From Fidelibacterota bacterium (GTDB lineage Bacteria; Fidelibacterota; Marinisomatia; SCGC-AAA003-L08; TS1B11), in assembly GCA_020354025.1 (NCBI GenBank), contig CP070638.1, positions 1,921,403 through 1,985,402 on the forward strand: a stretch of 64,000 bases of DNA. The letters run 5' to 3'. Made by a program: the position numbers and the translations under genes. The stretch's first letter is position 1. Each line of letters starts with the position of its first letter. The notes below the pieces were generated by a model. It saw only the letters and a program-made list of their open reading frames with translations, was not told the DNA's origin and did not search any database. Below are positions 8,641 through 17,372 of the stretch, piece after piece.

Positions 8641-9678
8641 ATGTTGCGTCGTAACCATGGTCGATGCTTTCCTATTTTAGCCATAATTGCCATTTTTATC
8701 GCGGGCTGCCAGTCTCCCGGCACTGCCGGGGGAGATGCCAGGGAGAAGTCGATCCCCAAAAAGGTCATCAAGCTGTCCCACAGCCATCAGGCCGACTTCA
8801 CCTCCGAGCTCCAGCTGGCGGCCTGGATCTTCCAGCAATGGATTCATGATCATTCGGACGACCTGGAGGTCAAGATCTACGCCGCTAACGCTCTGGGTCA
8901 GGAACGGGAGGTCTATGAAGGTATGCAGCTTGGTTCGGGGGCCAGCTGCGTGGTAAGCGGCACCGCTATCCTGAACAATTTTACACCCCGGATCGGTGTA
9001 CTCGACCTGCCCTTTTTGTGGAGGGATTACGACCACGTGTACAAGGTGCTCGATGGCGAAGTCGGTGATACCCTGGCCTGGGAGCTGGAGCAGGCCGGTT
9101 TCAAGGTACTCGGCTGGCTGAATAGCTGGGGTTACCGCAACGTTGTCACTTCCAATAAGGAGATCAAAACGGCGCAGGATCTCAAAGGCCTCAAGATCCG
9201 CACGATACAGACCCCGGTATACCTTGCCGCCCTGAATGCAATGGGCGTAAATGCTACCCCCATGGCTTTTGGGGAGGTCTATACTGGTATGCAGACGGGT
9301 GTCCTTGATGGTTTCGAGCATAACGCCACCGTTATCTGGGCTAACAAGTTTTACGAAGTGGGAAATTACATAACCCTGACACGGCACCTGTTAGGTCCCG
9401 TGGTTTTTATCTTTTCGAAGAAGGCCTGGGACAGACTCAGTGATAATGATAAAGAGGTCATCCAAGAGGCGGTCACGATGGCGCGTGATGTGGAGAGAGG
9501 CCTGACTTCTATCAGGGAAAGGGAGGCCTTCAGGAAGCTCCAAGAACACGGGGTGATTATCAATGAAATTGATACCCGGTCATTTGCAGAGCGCGCTGTA
9601 GAGCTCCAGAACAACCTAGCCGAAGAGATGGGTGCGCTTGATCTGCTGGAAAGGATCAGAGCAGCGGGACAAGATTAG
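8641..9678 (+). CDS. dctP: TRAP transporter substrate-binding lipoprotein, DctP family
   Basis: A 345-residue extracytoplasmic solute receptor. A strong SD (AGGAGG) precedes the ATG, and a lipoprotein signal ends at FIAGC, anchoring it to the membrane. The DctP fold is clear: HSHQADFTSELQLAA start, LKGLKIRTIQTPVY containing the conserved Arg that binds the substrate carboxylate, then FGEVYTGMQTGVLDGFEHN. The two membrane subunits follow directly. TRAP systems import C4-dicarboxylates, sialic acid, uronates and related acids using the sodium gradient; the enzyme context favours a sugar acid. Confidence 0.93.
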   Translation: MLRRNHGRCFPILAIIAIFIAGCQSPGTAGGDAREKSIPKKVIKLSHSHQADFTSELQLAAWIFQQWIHDHSDDLEVKIYAANALGQEREVYEGMQLGSGASCVVSGTAILNNFTPRIGVLDLPFLWRDYDHVYKVLDGEVGDTLAWELEQAGFKVLGWLNSWGYRNVVTSNKEIKTAQDLKGLKIRTIQTPVYLAALNAMGVNATPMAFGEVYTGMQTGVLDGFEHNATVIWANKFYEVGNYITLTRHLLGPVVFIFSKKAWDRLSDNDKEVIQEAVTMARDVERGLTSIREREAFRKLQEHGVIINEIDTRSFAERAVELQNNLAEEMGALDLLERIRAAGQD

Positions 9679-9774
9679 CTTTTGGGAAATACATAGTCAT
9701 AATGGCAATTCTTCCAAGGCGAGTTGTGTCCTAAGTCTACTTTGTTCCCAGATGGCAGCAAGTATGTATATAAA

Positions 9775-10260
9775 ATGATTAAAAGAGTATTGGCACATAT
9801 CGATCGTGGCATGGAGCTGTTCATCGCGGTCATCTTTCTATTGATGGTTCTTGCTGGCGGGCTGCAGGTCTTTAATCGGTTTGTACTCAATCAGTCTCTG
9901 AGCTGGAGCGAGGAGTTACAGATCTATTCACACATCTGGCTGATTTTCCTGACCATCCCCGTGGCATATAATCGAGGCTCCCACATCGGCATGATGATTC
10001 TTTTCGATAAACTTAATCCTCGTGCGCAGCTTATTCTAAGCGTCATCACGGACATCCTCTGGCTGGTTCTGGCCACTACCATACTGCTTTATACTGACGC
10101 TATCATGGCCGTAGCAAAGAACCAGTACAGCGCCGGCCTGGGGCTGCGGATGGACCGGATCTACTTTGGAATGATGATCAGTGCCAGTTATTTAGCCCTG
10201 ATCACAGTGCGTAAGCTCTCGAGTCGTATAGCCATGATTATACCCGGTGATGAGGAATAA
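9775..10260 (+). CDS. dctQ: TRAP transporter small membrane subunit, DctQ family
   Basis: A 161-residue protein with four predicted transmembrane helices (VIFLLMVLAGGLQVF, IWLIFLTIPVAYNRG, ILSVITDILWLVLATTILLY, and a C-terminal helix). It shows the DctQ signature of an Asn-Arg-Phe after helix 1, SLSWSEELQIYSHIWL, and NRGSHIG. I used the ATG at 9775, which places the first helix at the usual position; the longer frame begins at TTG 9724 and adds an unrelated hydrophilic tail. It lies between dctP and dctM and is six bases from dctM. Confidence 0.9.
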   Translation: MIKRVLAHIDRGMELFIAVIFLLMVLAGGLQVFNRFVLNQSLSWSEELQIYSHIWLIFLTIPVAYNRGSHIGMMILFDKLNPRAQLILSVITDILWLVLATTILLYTDAIMAVAKNQYSAGLGLRMDRIYFGMMISASYLALITVRKLSSRIAMIIPGDEE

Positions 10261-10266
10261 AGGTCT

Positions 10267-11556
10267 ATGCTGATCGGCCTTTTCGTTGCCTTACTATTGT
10301 TAATATTCCTCGGTACGCCCGTACTGCTGGCCATCGGCGTGGTAGCCCTGCTGGGTATCTTGATCACACCCGATCTGGTACTGGCCATGTTTCCCCAGAA
10401 GATGTTCACTATGCTCGATTCCTTCAGTCTACTGGCGATGCCTTATTTTATCCTGGCCGGTGAGCTGATGGCTAGGGGCGGCCTGAGCAGGAAACTGGTG
10501 CAGTTCGGCGAAACCGTTGTCGGACATCTGCGCGGGGGATTGGGACACGCCTCCATCTTTTCCTGTATGATATTTGCTAACGTGTCTGGTTCGGCATCTG
10601 CCGCCACTTCGGCAATCGGGTCAATACTGCTGCCATCTATGAAGGAACGAGGCTACAAGCCGGGATTCTCTGCCTCGCTGCTAGCGACCTCCGGCATTAT
10701 CGGCTCCATAATACCACCAAGCATGGTCATGATTGTTTATGGCGCCATGGCCGGAGTCTCGATAGGGGGATTATTCCTGGCAGGCATCCTCCCCGGTCTG
10801 CTTATCGTAGCCGTGCTAATGGTCGTGGTCTACGGTCACTCGTTTTTACCAGACTTTCCGGAATTGCGTCGTACTGTAGGTCGATTCAATCTGGCAGTGA
10901 TTATCAAATCGATCCCAAAAGTCTGGGTCGCCCTGCTGGCACCGGTGATCATACTAGGAGGCATCCTCGGCGGTATATTCACGGCTACCGAAGCTGGAGT
11001 GGTGGCCTGTATCTACTCCTTTCTGGTCTCCTTTTTCATCTACCGCTCGATGCGCCTGAGAGATCTGCCGCGAATCCTAGCCAGGGCTGCCATCACCACG
11101 ACGATGGTTGTAGGCATTATCTCCGTTGCGGGGGCTTTTGGCTGGCTGTTGGCATACCTGGATTTCAACGAGATCATGCTCCAATTTATTCTGGGCATAT
11201 CCAACCAGCCGATGGTGGTTCTGCTCATTCTAGTAGCCTCCATGATGGTCATGACCATGTTTGTCGAATCCCTGGCCATACTCATTATCATGGTACCGGT
11301 GATCATATATATCAGTAACGCTTTTGGATTTGATCCGTATCATTTTGGTATGGTAATGGTGATGGCGACACAGATCGGCGCTACAACGCCGCCGGTCGCT
11401 GTAGGGCTGTTTGTAGCCACCAGTATTGCGGGCACTTCCTATGATCAGACACTGCGCTATTGTCTGCCATTCGTGCTTGCTCTGATCGTTGTTATGATCC
11501 TGGTTATCTTTTTCCCTTGGCTCAGTAACTGGATTCCGCACTACTATCTGGGTTGA
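10267..11556 (+). CDS. dctM: TRAP transporter large membrane subunit, DctM family
   Basis: A 429-residue, highly hydrophobic protein with about twelve membrane segments, the size typical of DctM. Landmarks are LLAMPYFILAGELMARGG, FANVSGSASAATSAIGS (the conserved ion/substrate-binding region), SGIIGSIIPPSMVMIVYG and TQIGATTPPVAVGLFV. It forms the sodium-coupled pore with DctQ and completes the dctPQM operon. The stop is only 29 bases from the convergent serine-hydrolase gene, with no obvious terminator hairpin between them. Confidence 0.95.
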   Translation: MLIGLFVALLLLIFLGTPVLLAIGVVALLGILITPDLVLAMFPQKMFTMLDSFSLLAMPYFILAGELMARGGLSRKLVQFGETVVGHLRGGLGHASIFSCMIFANVSGSASAATSAIGSILLPSMKERGYKPGFSASLLATSGIIGSIIPPSMVMIVYGAMAGVSIGGLFLAGILPGLLIVAVLMVVVYGHSFLPDFPELRRTVGRFNLAVIIKSIPKVWVALLAPVIILGGILGGIFTATEAGVVACIYSFLVSFFIYRSMRLRDLPRILARAAITTTMVVGIISVAGAFGWLLAYLDFNEIMLQFILGISNQPMVVLLILVASMMVMTMFVESLAILIIMVPVIIYISNAFGFDPYHFGMVMVMATQIGATTPPVAVGLFVATSIAGTSYDQTLRYCLPFVLALIVVMILVIFFPWLSNWIPHYYLG

Positions 11557-11585
11557 ACTGGAATGATCGGCAGCACGGACGAGCC

Positions 11586-13052
11586 TTAGAAGGTCTTCCA
11601 GGTGCTCTTGCCCCCCAGTGCGCGCTGGGCTACGTCACAGGCGACATCATAGCCCCCATCGCTGTTGGTGAGCACCACTACTCCCATACCCAGCTCTGGA
11701 TAAACCGCCATCAGGCTGCGATAGCCGAAGGTGATCCCGTTCTGCCAGAGGGCATCACCCTGGGCGCTGTGCTGGATTCCGGGGCCCAATCCCCACGAGA
11801 AGTTGTCATCGATTGGCGTCTGCGGAGTGCGGATCTGCTCGGCCATTTCCGGGCTCAGGTACTGCGGTTGGGACAGTTCGATGAGCAGCCGCGCCAGGTC
11901 GGGGGCGGAGCTTCGCAGTGAGCCTACGGCACCGGGCTTAGGAGAAATAAACCGCGGCTTCGGACCGCTTATCATCATCGCAAGCTGGATCAGCACCAGT
12001 GCTGCTATTGTTATCAATACGGCACAGATTAAGAAGCGGTAGAGGCCACTCCCACGCCATCTGGAAAACAGCCGTAACAGGGTCTGCCGTCCAATCAGGA
12101 TCACCAAGGCCAGGACGGCTGCGAATCCAAGTCCTGCCAGCGTGATCAACAGTACGAAGTTTGGCAAAGGCGGGCCCATTATCCAGACGAGGAGCAAGAT
12201 TGCCAGCAATCCCGCCGCCACCAGTACCAGAGCCCATTGGTTGACCGACACCCGCCAGCGACCAGTCCGGATACGGAGGATCATCACCAACACGATCATG
12301 ATCACCACCAGTGCCATGACAAAAGGCATCAGGAATAAGAGCAGGGGAATACCGTAGCCCAGGTGGCCGTTGGCCAGGTGGGACCGGATATCAGGGGTGG
12401 TCACGAAGCTGCTGGCCGTCATTCCCAGGGGCTCCAGCGCTAATTCCCGGGCGGCCGTCTCCAGCGACTGACCTGTCACCTGTTCCACTGCAGCTTGGAT
12501 ATACTGCGCGCCGATACCCGAATACAGGAATCCAGTTCCGGGTTCAAACTGCAAGCTCTTATCCATGGGCAAAAGGTTGTCACTCAGCCCCGAGCTGTGC
12601 CCGGCCAGGTGGCGCAGGGTGATCTTATCCCCCCATTCCGATGGCGGCAGCCACGGTTCGTCAAGTTGGCCGATTAGGGGCTCATCCAGAGCCAATTGGC
12701 CCTGCTCCACCAACCGCAGCGCGACATAGGCCGTTACTACCTTACTAATGGAGGCTACCTCGAAAGCTGTCTCAGGTGTCACTGGCCGACCGGTCCACTG
12801 GTTGGCCACCCCGAAACCCTCCGACCACACCACCTTTCCTTCCCGCACCAGCGCAATGGACAGGCCGGGTACATGGTCATCCGCCATGCGAGCGGGGATA
12901 TAGTCGCGCAGGTCCGCCACCACTGCATCCAACGGTTCAATGTGGCGCAAGAGCGGCTCAGGTGTGTCCTGACCGAATGCATAGGTGAATGGAATGAACA
13001 AAAAGACTGTACGACTGATAAACGGGACGATTCGAGAGACGCGAGAGTACAT
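11586..13052 (-). CDS. Serine hydrolase (beta-lactamase class C fold) with a membrane-spanning insertion
   Basis: A 488-residue exported protein. The start is the ATG five bases after AAGAGGAA; a longer frame from 13094 lacks support. After a signal peptide comes a class C beta-lactamase/esterase domain: nucleophile motif SISK (FEVASISKVV), the tyrosine motif YSG, and TLRHLAGHSSGL. From about residue 225 to 345 the chain contains about four strongly hydrophobic helices (FLMPFVMALVVIMIV, WALVLVAAGLLAILLLVW and two more), and the fold then resumes with PDLARLLIEL and WQNGITFGYRS. Members cleave D-amino-acid peptides or esters; no substrate can be assigned. Insertion of a membrane bundle inside the hydrolase is the notable point. 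Confidence 0.85.
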   Translation of the reverse strand: MYSRVSRIVPFISRTVFLFIPFTYAFGQDTPEPLLRHIEPLDAVVADLRDYIPARMADDHVPGLSIALVREGKVVWSEGFGVANQWTGRPVTPETAFEVASISKVVTAYVALRLVEQGQLALDEPLIGQLDEPWLPPSEWGDKITLRHLAGHSSGLSDNLLPMDKSLQFEPGTGFLYSGIGAQYIQAAVEQVTGQSLETAARELALEPLGMTASSFVTTPDIRSHLANGHLGYGIPLLLFLMPFVMALVVIMIVLVMILRIRTGRWRVSVNQWALVLVAAGLLAILLLVWIMGPPLPNFVLLITLAGLGFAAVLALVILIGRQTLLRLFSRWRGSGLYRFLICAVLITIAALVLIQLAMMISGPKPRFISPKPGAVGSLRSSAPDLARLLIELSQPQYLSPEMAEQIRTPQTPIDDNFSWGLGPGIQHSAQGDALWQNGITFGYRSLMAVYPELGMGVVVLTNSDGGYDVACDVAQRALGGKSTWKTF

Positions 13053-13221
13053 GATTTCCTCTTGGATAGATGTTGTATTCGGAATGCTATTCAATGGTTT
13101 TTTTTATACCCGGTGGGTGTAATTGCCGCTCTCATTCTACCCCTCACACCAAGGTGAGGGGATGACACACGCTGTCTGGAGTGAGGTCAATCAATCAACC
13201 TCAGCCAATCATATTAGCGCA

Positions 13222-14343
13222 TTACAGCACCTGGCTGCCCCAGGAATCCCTGATCTGGTTCCAGGCTAGGATGTTCGGCTTTGAGAAGTTCCGCCTGACG
13301 TCTTTAATACCTGTGCCCCTAACCTCGATTTCACTCAGGCTTGTCGGTCCCATCCCAATATCACTTGCCAGGGCAAAGGTAGGAATTTCGTCCATCTCAA
13401 ATCCCATGACGCTGGCAGCAACCATGTCCGTGGCCAGCGGATTCGTGCCGGCTATGATCACGTTCATCGGCACCAGAGTTCCTGCGGAGGGGCCATCACC
13501 CTCCATGGCCATCGAACCGTCCACAACGACCAGTCCGAGTTTGTTCACCCGCACCATATCGATCGTCTCAAAGGCGACCCCTGGTGATTCGCGGTCGGTA
13601 GCCTGGTCGTGTACACATGCTCTAACGGAGCAATAGGCTGTTCCCGGATAAAGACCGATGAGGTTTTTCATTCCCAAAGTCACTGTTGCCAGTACGTGGG
13701 TCTTCATCATCGGTACTGAACAGAGTAGATCGATGTCCTGGAGGGATTGATGCAATGTAATCCGGTCAAAGGCGAAGGCATTGGGCACCGCTACATCCAC
13801 CATCTCACCTGAGTGGAGATTGATGAGCGGAATTCCCAGCGCTTCAGCCAGTTCGGTATAGCCTAGCTCGTCAAAGACGAACTGCTGCATGCCATCCAGG
13901 ATCTCCCGGTTCGTCGTCCGATAGTCAACTCCCTGCTTCCTGTTAAATCCTTCGCCTGAGGCTGAGCCTTCACCGATCAGGACCTCCTTACCGGAATTGA
14001 TCATCAGCTGGGCCAGAGCCCTGGTGATTTCCGGCTTGGTAGTGAATACCGGACTCTCCGCCACCAGATTGGGTTTGAGCATTATCCGTTCTTTGCCATT
14101 AGCGACACTACCGATGCCTCCAAGGAGGTCTATGGCTTCTTCTACCGCATACCCGATATTGCCGTTTTTTATCCTGGCGATACTGACTGTGTACTTTTTC
14201 TCACTGGAGGGTCCTGTAAGAGAGCAGGCCACCGACTGCAGGGCGAGCGGCGCAACCGCGACGCCTGCCGTTGCCTTCAGACTCAGCTCGATAAAGTTCT
14301 TTCTAGAGCGGATTTTTTCCATGAATTTGAGATTTTCGGGCAT
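13222..14343 (-). CDS. DUF362 domain protein, exported
   Basis: A 373-residue protein beginning at an ATG preceded by AAAGAGG. An export signal with a twin-arginine-like RSRKNF and a hydrophobic ATAGVAVAPLALQ stretch is followed by a DUF362 domain: MLKPNLVAESP, EITRALAQLM, VLIGEGSASG, LLCSVPMMKTH, GMKNLIGLYPG and NVIIAGTNPLATDMVAASVMGF. DUF362 proteins are widespread in anaerobes and often carry ferredoxin domains, but no CxxCxxC cluster is visible here. Its function is not established. It lies downstream of nothing obvious on its strand and may be a single-gene unit. Confidence 0.85.
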   Translation of the reverse strand: MPENLKFMEKIRSRKNFIELSLKATAGVAVAPLALQSVACSLTGPSSEKKYTVSIARIKNGNIGYAVEEAIDLLGGIGSVANGKERIMLKPNLVAESPVFTTKPEITRALAQLMINSGKEVLIGEGSASGEGFNRKQGVDYRTTNREILDGMQQFVFDELGYTELAEALGIPLINLHSGEMVDVAVPNAFAFDRITLHQSLQDIDLLCSVPMMKTHVLATVTLGMKNLIGLYPGTAYCSVRACVHDQATDRESPGVAFETIDMVRVNKLGLVVVDGSMAMEGDGPSAGTLVPMNVIIAGTNPLATDMVAASVMGFEMDEIPTFALASDIGMGPTSLSEIEVRGTGIKDVRRNFSKPNILAWNQIRDSWGSQVL

Positions 14344-14672
14344 GTTTACCTCTTTAAAGTAGTGTGATTGTGGCATAAAAAACTATACGGTAAATTTCAT
14401 TATTCCAAGGTTTAATCACCGCCTCATCATAAGTGGCTATGCTAGGTCACCGCCCGGATCTCGTCCAACTTTTCTGGAGAGATAACCTTCTCGATGAGCT
14501 TGATAGCAGGGATGACGCTGTCTGTCAATGTCACCCAGGTAGCCACAATCGTCCTGATACATCTCGGCCTTTCATTCCAATCGGCTCATCAGGCGATTTT
14601 TTTATATACGCCGGCTAGGGGATGGGGATAATATCGGATTATTATATGGCGATAAATTATGGATAAACGCGA

Positions 14673-15596
14673 ATGACCGAGCCTGCAGTCCTGCGCATCG
14701 GAGTAGACGTGGGTGGTACGAAGATCGAAGCCATTGCGCTTGACGACCGCGGGCGGGAGCTAACGCGGCGGCGGGTACCTACGCCCCGGGATGACTATGA
14801 GGCTACCATCCGGATTGTAGTGGACCTAGTGCAGGCTATTGAAGCGGAGTTGAACACCACGGGGACGGTAGGGGTGGGCATTCCCGGGGTAGTCTCCCCC
14901 GATACCGGCCTGGTGAAGAACGCAAACTCTGTATGGCTGATAGGGCATCCCCTCGACAAGGACCTTGAGAAGGCGCTGGAACGGTCTGTGCGGGTAGCCA
15001 ATGACGCCAACTGCTTCGCCTTGTCTGAGGCGGTGGATGGAGCTGCCGCTGGGGCTGAGGTGGTATTCGGCGTGATCCTGGGTACGGGCGTCGGTGGAGG
15101 GGTGGTCATAGGCCGGAAGGCGGTGGTGGGAGCCAATGCCATTGGCGGGGAATGGGGGCACAATGCTCTACCCTGGCCGCGTGATGATGAGCGACCTGGA
15201 CCTGACTGCTACTGCGGTCTGCGGGGGTGTATCGAGACTTTCCTGTCGGGCCCTGCTCTGGCGCGGCAATACCGTGAAGTGGTGGGTACTACCGCGGAGG
15301 GGCCGGAGATCCTCGCCAAGGCCAGCGCCGGTGATGCGGTGGCTGAGGACTTACTCAAGCGCTACGATGACCGCCTGGCCCGGGCACTGGCCAGTATCAT
15401 CAACGTGGTGGATCCCCACGTTATCGTGCTGGGCGGGGGCTTATCCAACATGGACCGACTGGTGGATAACGTACCCGGGTTGTGGGACCAGTACGTGTTC
15501 TCCGATCAAGTGAACACGGTGCTCAGGTCGGCAGTACACGGGGATTCCAGCGGCGTGCGGGGGGCGGCCTGGCTGTGGCCATCTATAACGGAGTAG
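14673..15596 (+). CDS. ROK-family sugar kinase, fructokinase-like
   Basis: A 307-residue cytoplasmic kinase: ATP phosphate-binding GVDVGGTK at the start, VGIPGVVSP, catalytic Asp in NDANCFAL, GTGVGGGVV, and the ROK signature GGEWGHNALPWP followed by the structural zinc site CYCGLRGCIETF (with its upstream His). The GHNALPWP-to-CYCG spacing is like Mak-type fructokinases, but ROK members also use glucose, mannose or N-acetyl sugars. No good SD precedes the ATG. It could phosphorylate sugars released by the cluster upstream, though it need not belong to it. Confidence 0.9.
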   Translation: MTEPAVLRIGVDVGGTKIEAIALDDRGRELTRRRVPTPRDDYEATIRIVVDLVQAIEAELNTTGTVGVGIPGVVSPDTGLVKNANSVWLIGHPLDKDLEKALERSVRVANDANCFALSEAVDGAAAGAEVVFGVILGTGVGGGVVIGRKAVVGANAIGGEWGHNALPWPRDDERPGPDCYCGLRGCIETFLSGPALARQYREVVGTTAEGPEILAKASAGDAVAEDLLKRYDDRLARALASIINVVDPHVIVLGGGLSNMDRLVDNVPGLWDQYVFSDQVNTVLRSAVHGDSSGVRGAAWLWPSITE

Positions 15597-15601
15597 AATC
15601 A

Positions 15602-15617
15602 TGTGATCAGAGTCACA
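15602..15617. promoter_or_regulatory. CRP/FNR-type operator-like palindrome
   Basis: TGTGA-N6-TCACA is an exact match to the half-sites and spacing of the cyclic-AMP receptor protein consensus. One more base pair on each side (A and T) extends the symmetry. It lies between the ROK kinase stop and the small gene at 15689, 72 bases before that gene's start, a sensible place for an activator. A chance match is possible, and no promoter elements could be fixed. Confidence 0.45.
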
Positions 15618-15688
15618 TATATAGGGCGTGATGGTTAAGATTGCCTGGGAAAGGCCGATATTGGATATGTCCAAGCATTTACCGGAAC

Positions 15689-15919
15689 ATGGAGAAAAAT
15701 GTGGTGACTCCTTCCCTCGAAATAGCCTATGCTGGAATGAAAGCCAGTCTTGACCAGCTCCAGTGTATTGGAGAGCAGATGGCCCACCTCGTATCCGGGA
15801 ACGATCCGACAAGCGATGTCGTGGAGCTGATCACTGGGCAGCATACCTTTGATGCCAATGCGGCAGTAGCCCGCTCCTCCGACGAGGTAGTGGGCTCGAT
15901 CATCGATCTGACCGTCTAG
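15689..15919 (+). CDS. Small protein resembling a flagellar rod/hook C-terminal helix
   Basis: A 76-residue protein. The C-terminal half reads DVVELITGQHTFDANAAVARSSDEVVGSIIDL, which has the pattern of the C-terminal helix of flagellar axial proteins (FlgC/FlgE/FlgF: a helix rich in Asn-Ala ending in a heptad run). The N-terminal half (LEIAYAGMKASLDQL) is also amphipathic, so the whole may be one helical hairpin. No flagellar genes are near. I chose ATG 15689 because the longer frame from 15641 has an unrelated leader. Stand-alone homologues occur in non-flagellated bacteria and their function is not known to me. Confidence 0.6.
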   Translation: MEKNVVTPSLEIAYAGMKASLDQLQCIGEQMAHLVSGNDPTSDVVELITGQHTFDANAAVARSSDEVVGSIIDLTV

Positions 15920-16064
15920 CCACTAGCTGCCCGCCCGAAAATTTCATCTGCCGGGACTACCGGCTATTCCCGTACGGCCTTATCCTTTCGATAATCGGCA
16001 GAGAGAGCTGCCAACAGTAAGCCTAATGCGCTAAATTCGCTTCACTGGAAAGTGTTAGTCGGTT

Positions 16065-17372
16065 ATGAGCATACGCATCAAGTCAGTTGATCCCGAGAGC
16101 CTGGGGGCCTACCTGGGTCTTAAGCCCGGGGATCGTCTCCTCAAGATCAACGGGCATAGGGTACGAGACCACCTGGACTACAGGTTCGCTATCGCGGAGT
16201 CGTCGCCGGAGCTGGAACTGGAGATCGATGGTCGCCGGGAGGTAGTGGTCCTGGATAAGGACGAGTACGTCGATCTGGGAGTTGATCTGGAGGATTTTAC
16301 CATCCGTCGCTGCGCCAACGACTGCGTATTCTGCTTTGTAGACCAGAATCCCCCTGGTCTTCGCGAGAGCCTCTACTTCCACGACGGGGACTACCGTCTC
16401 AGCTTCCTTTATGGAAACTACATCACCATGACCAACATGGGCAACCGGGATCTTGAGCGCATCGTGGAGCAGCGCCTGTCACCCCTATATGTCTCGGTGC
16501 ACGCAACCGAATCGGAGCTGCGACGTAAGTTGTTTCTATATAATAAAGATGATCATCTACTGGAAAAGATGCGATATCTGGTAGAAAACGGAATTGTTCT
16601 GCACGGCCAGGTAGTGCTTTGCCCCGGCTTGAATGATGGCCCTCACCTGCACCGGACACTGGACGACCTGCTGCCCCTAACTCCTGGTCTTCGGTCTCTG
16701 GTCATAGTCCCGGTGGGTATTACAGCTCATCGAAAGGATCTGGCGGTGATTCCTCCCGTAACGTCGGAGCTTGCCCGGGCTTTTCTTGAGGAGTATACCG
16801 AATTGGACCGGACCTATCGCCACGCCGATGGCAGCCGGTTCGTGCTGCTGAGTGATGAATGGTACCTGCTGGCTGGGCGGGAGGTGCCGGCTGTGTCCTA
16901 TTATGAAGACCTGGCCATCGAGGAAAACGGTGTGGGACAGGTGCGGGTATTCCTGGACCGCTTCCAGATCGAGCAGGAGCAGCTCCCTGAGGCGGTTGAT
17001 CAGCAGACCCATTTCACCATTGCTACCGGGATTCTGACCGAGGCTATTTTCCGCGAGTGGATCCTGCCGCGGCTGAATGCCATCGATAATCTCACGGTGG
17101 ACTTGCAGGCGGTTCGCAGTAGCCTTTTCGGTGAGTCAGTTACGGTAGCGGGATTGCTGGCAGGCAGGGATTTTATTACCCAGTTGTCAAATAATCCTCC
17201 GGTCGGCGGATTAGGCAGTGCTGTCTGGACCACCAGCCGTATAATGAATAGTAGCGGTGAACTCACCCTCGATGATATGACGCTGCCGCAGATTGGCCGC
17301 CAGTTGGGAGTTCCTCTGAACGTGGCGGGGGACAGCATACTAGAAATTTTCCAACGGGGTATCCGTGGCTAG
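16065..17372 (+). CDS. DUF512 radical-SAM protein with N-terminal PDZ domain
   Basis: A 435-residue cytoplasmic protein. Residues 1-65 form a PDZ-like module (DPESLGAYLGLKPGDRLLKINGH). They are followed by the iron-sulfur motif CANDCVFCFVDQ, a C-x3-C-x2-C arrangement expected of a radical SAM [4Fe-4S] cluster, and RLSFLYGNYITMTN. The C-terminal DUF512 part includes VVLCPGLNDG. The family is conserved in anaerobes and next to der in many genomes, but its reaction is unknown. Its stop overlaps the start of der by 8 bases, so the two are probably co-translated. Confidence 0.92.
   Translation: MSIRIKSVDPESLGAYLGLKPGDRLLKINGHRVRDHLDYRFAIAESSPELELEIDGRREVVVLDKDEYVDLGVDLEDFTIRRCANDCVFCFVDQNPPGLRESLYFHDGDYRLSFLYGNYITMTNMGNRDLERIVEQRLSPLYVSVHATESELRRKLFLYNKDDHLLEKMRYLVENGIVLHGQVVLCPGLNDGPHLHRTLDDLLPLTPGLRSLVIVPVGITAHRKDLAVIPPVTSELARAFLEEYTELDRTYRHADGSRFVLLSDEWYLLAGREVPAVSYYEDLAIEENGVGQVRVFLDRFQIEQEQLPEAVDQQTHFTIATGILTEAIFREWILPRLNAIDNLTVDLQAVRSSLFGESVTVAGLLAGRDFITQLSNNPPVGGLGSAVWTTSRIMNSSGELTLDDMTLPQIGRQLGVPLNVAGDSILEIFQRGIRG

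Noticed and set aside
8677-9387. Minus-strand frame of 236 codons opposite dctP
   Set aside because: Antisense shadow; dctP has a strong SD, lipoprotein signal and family motifs.
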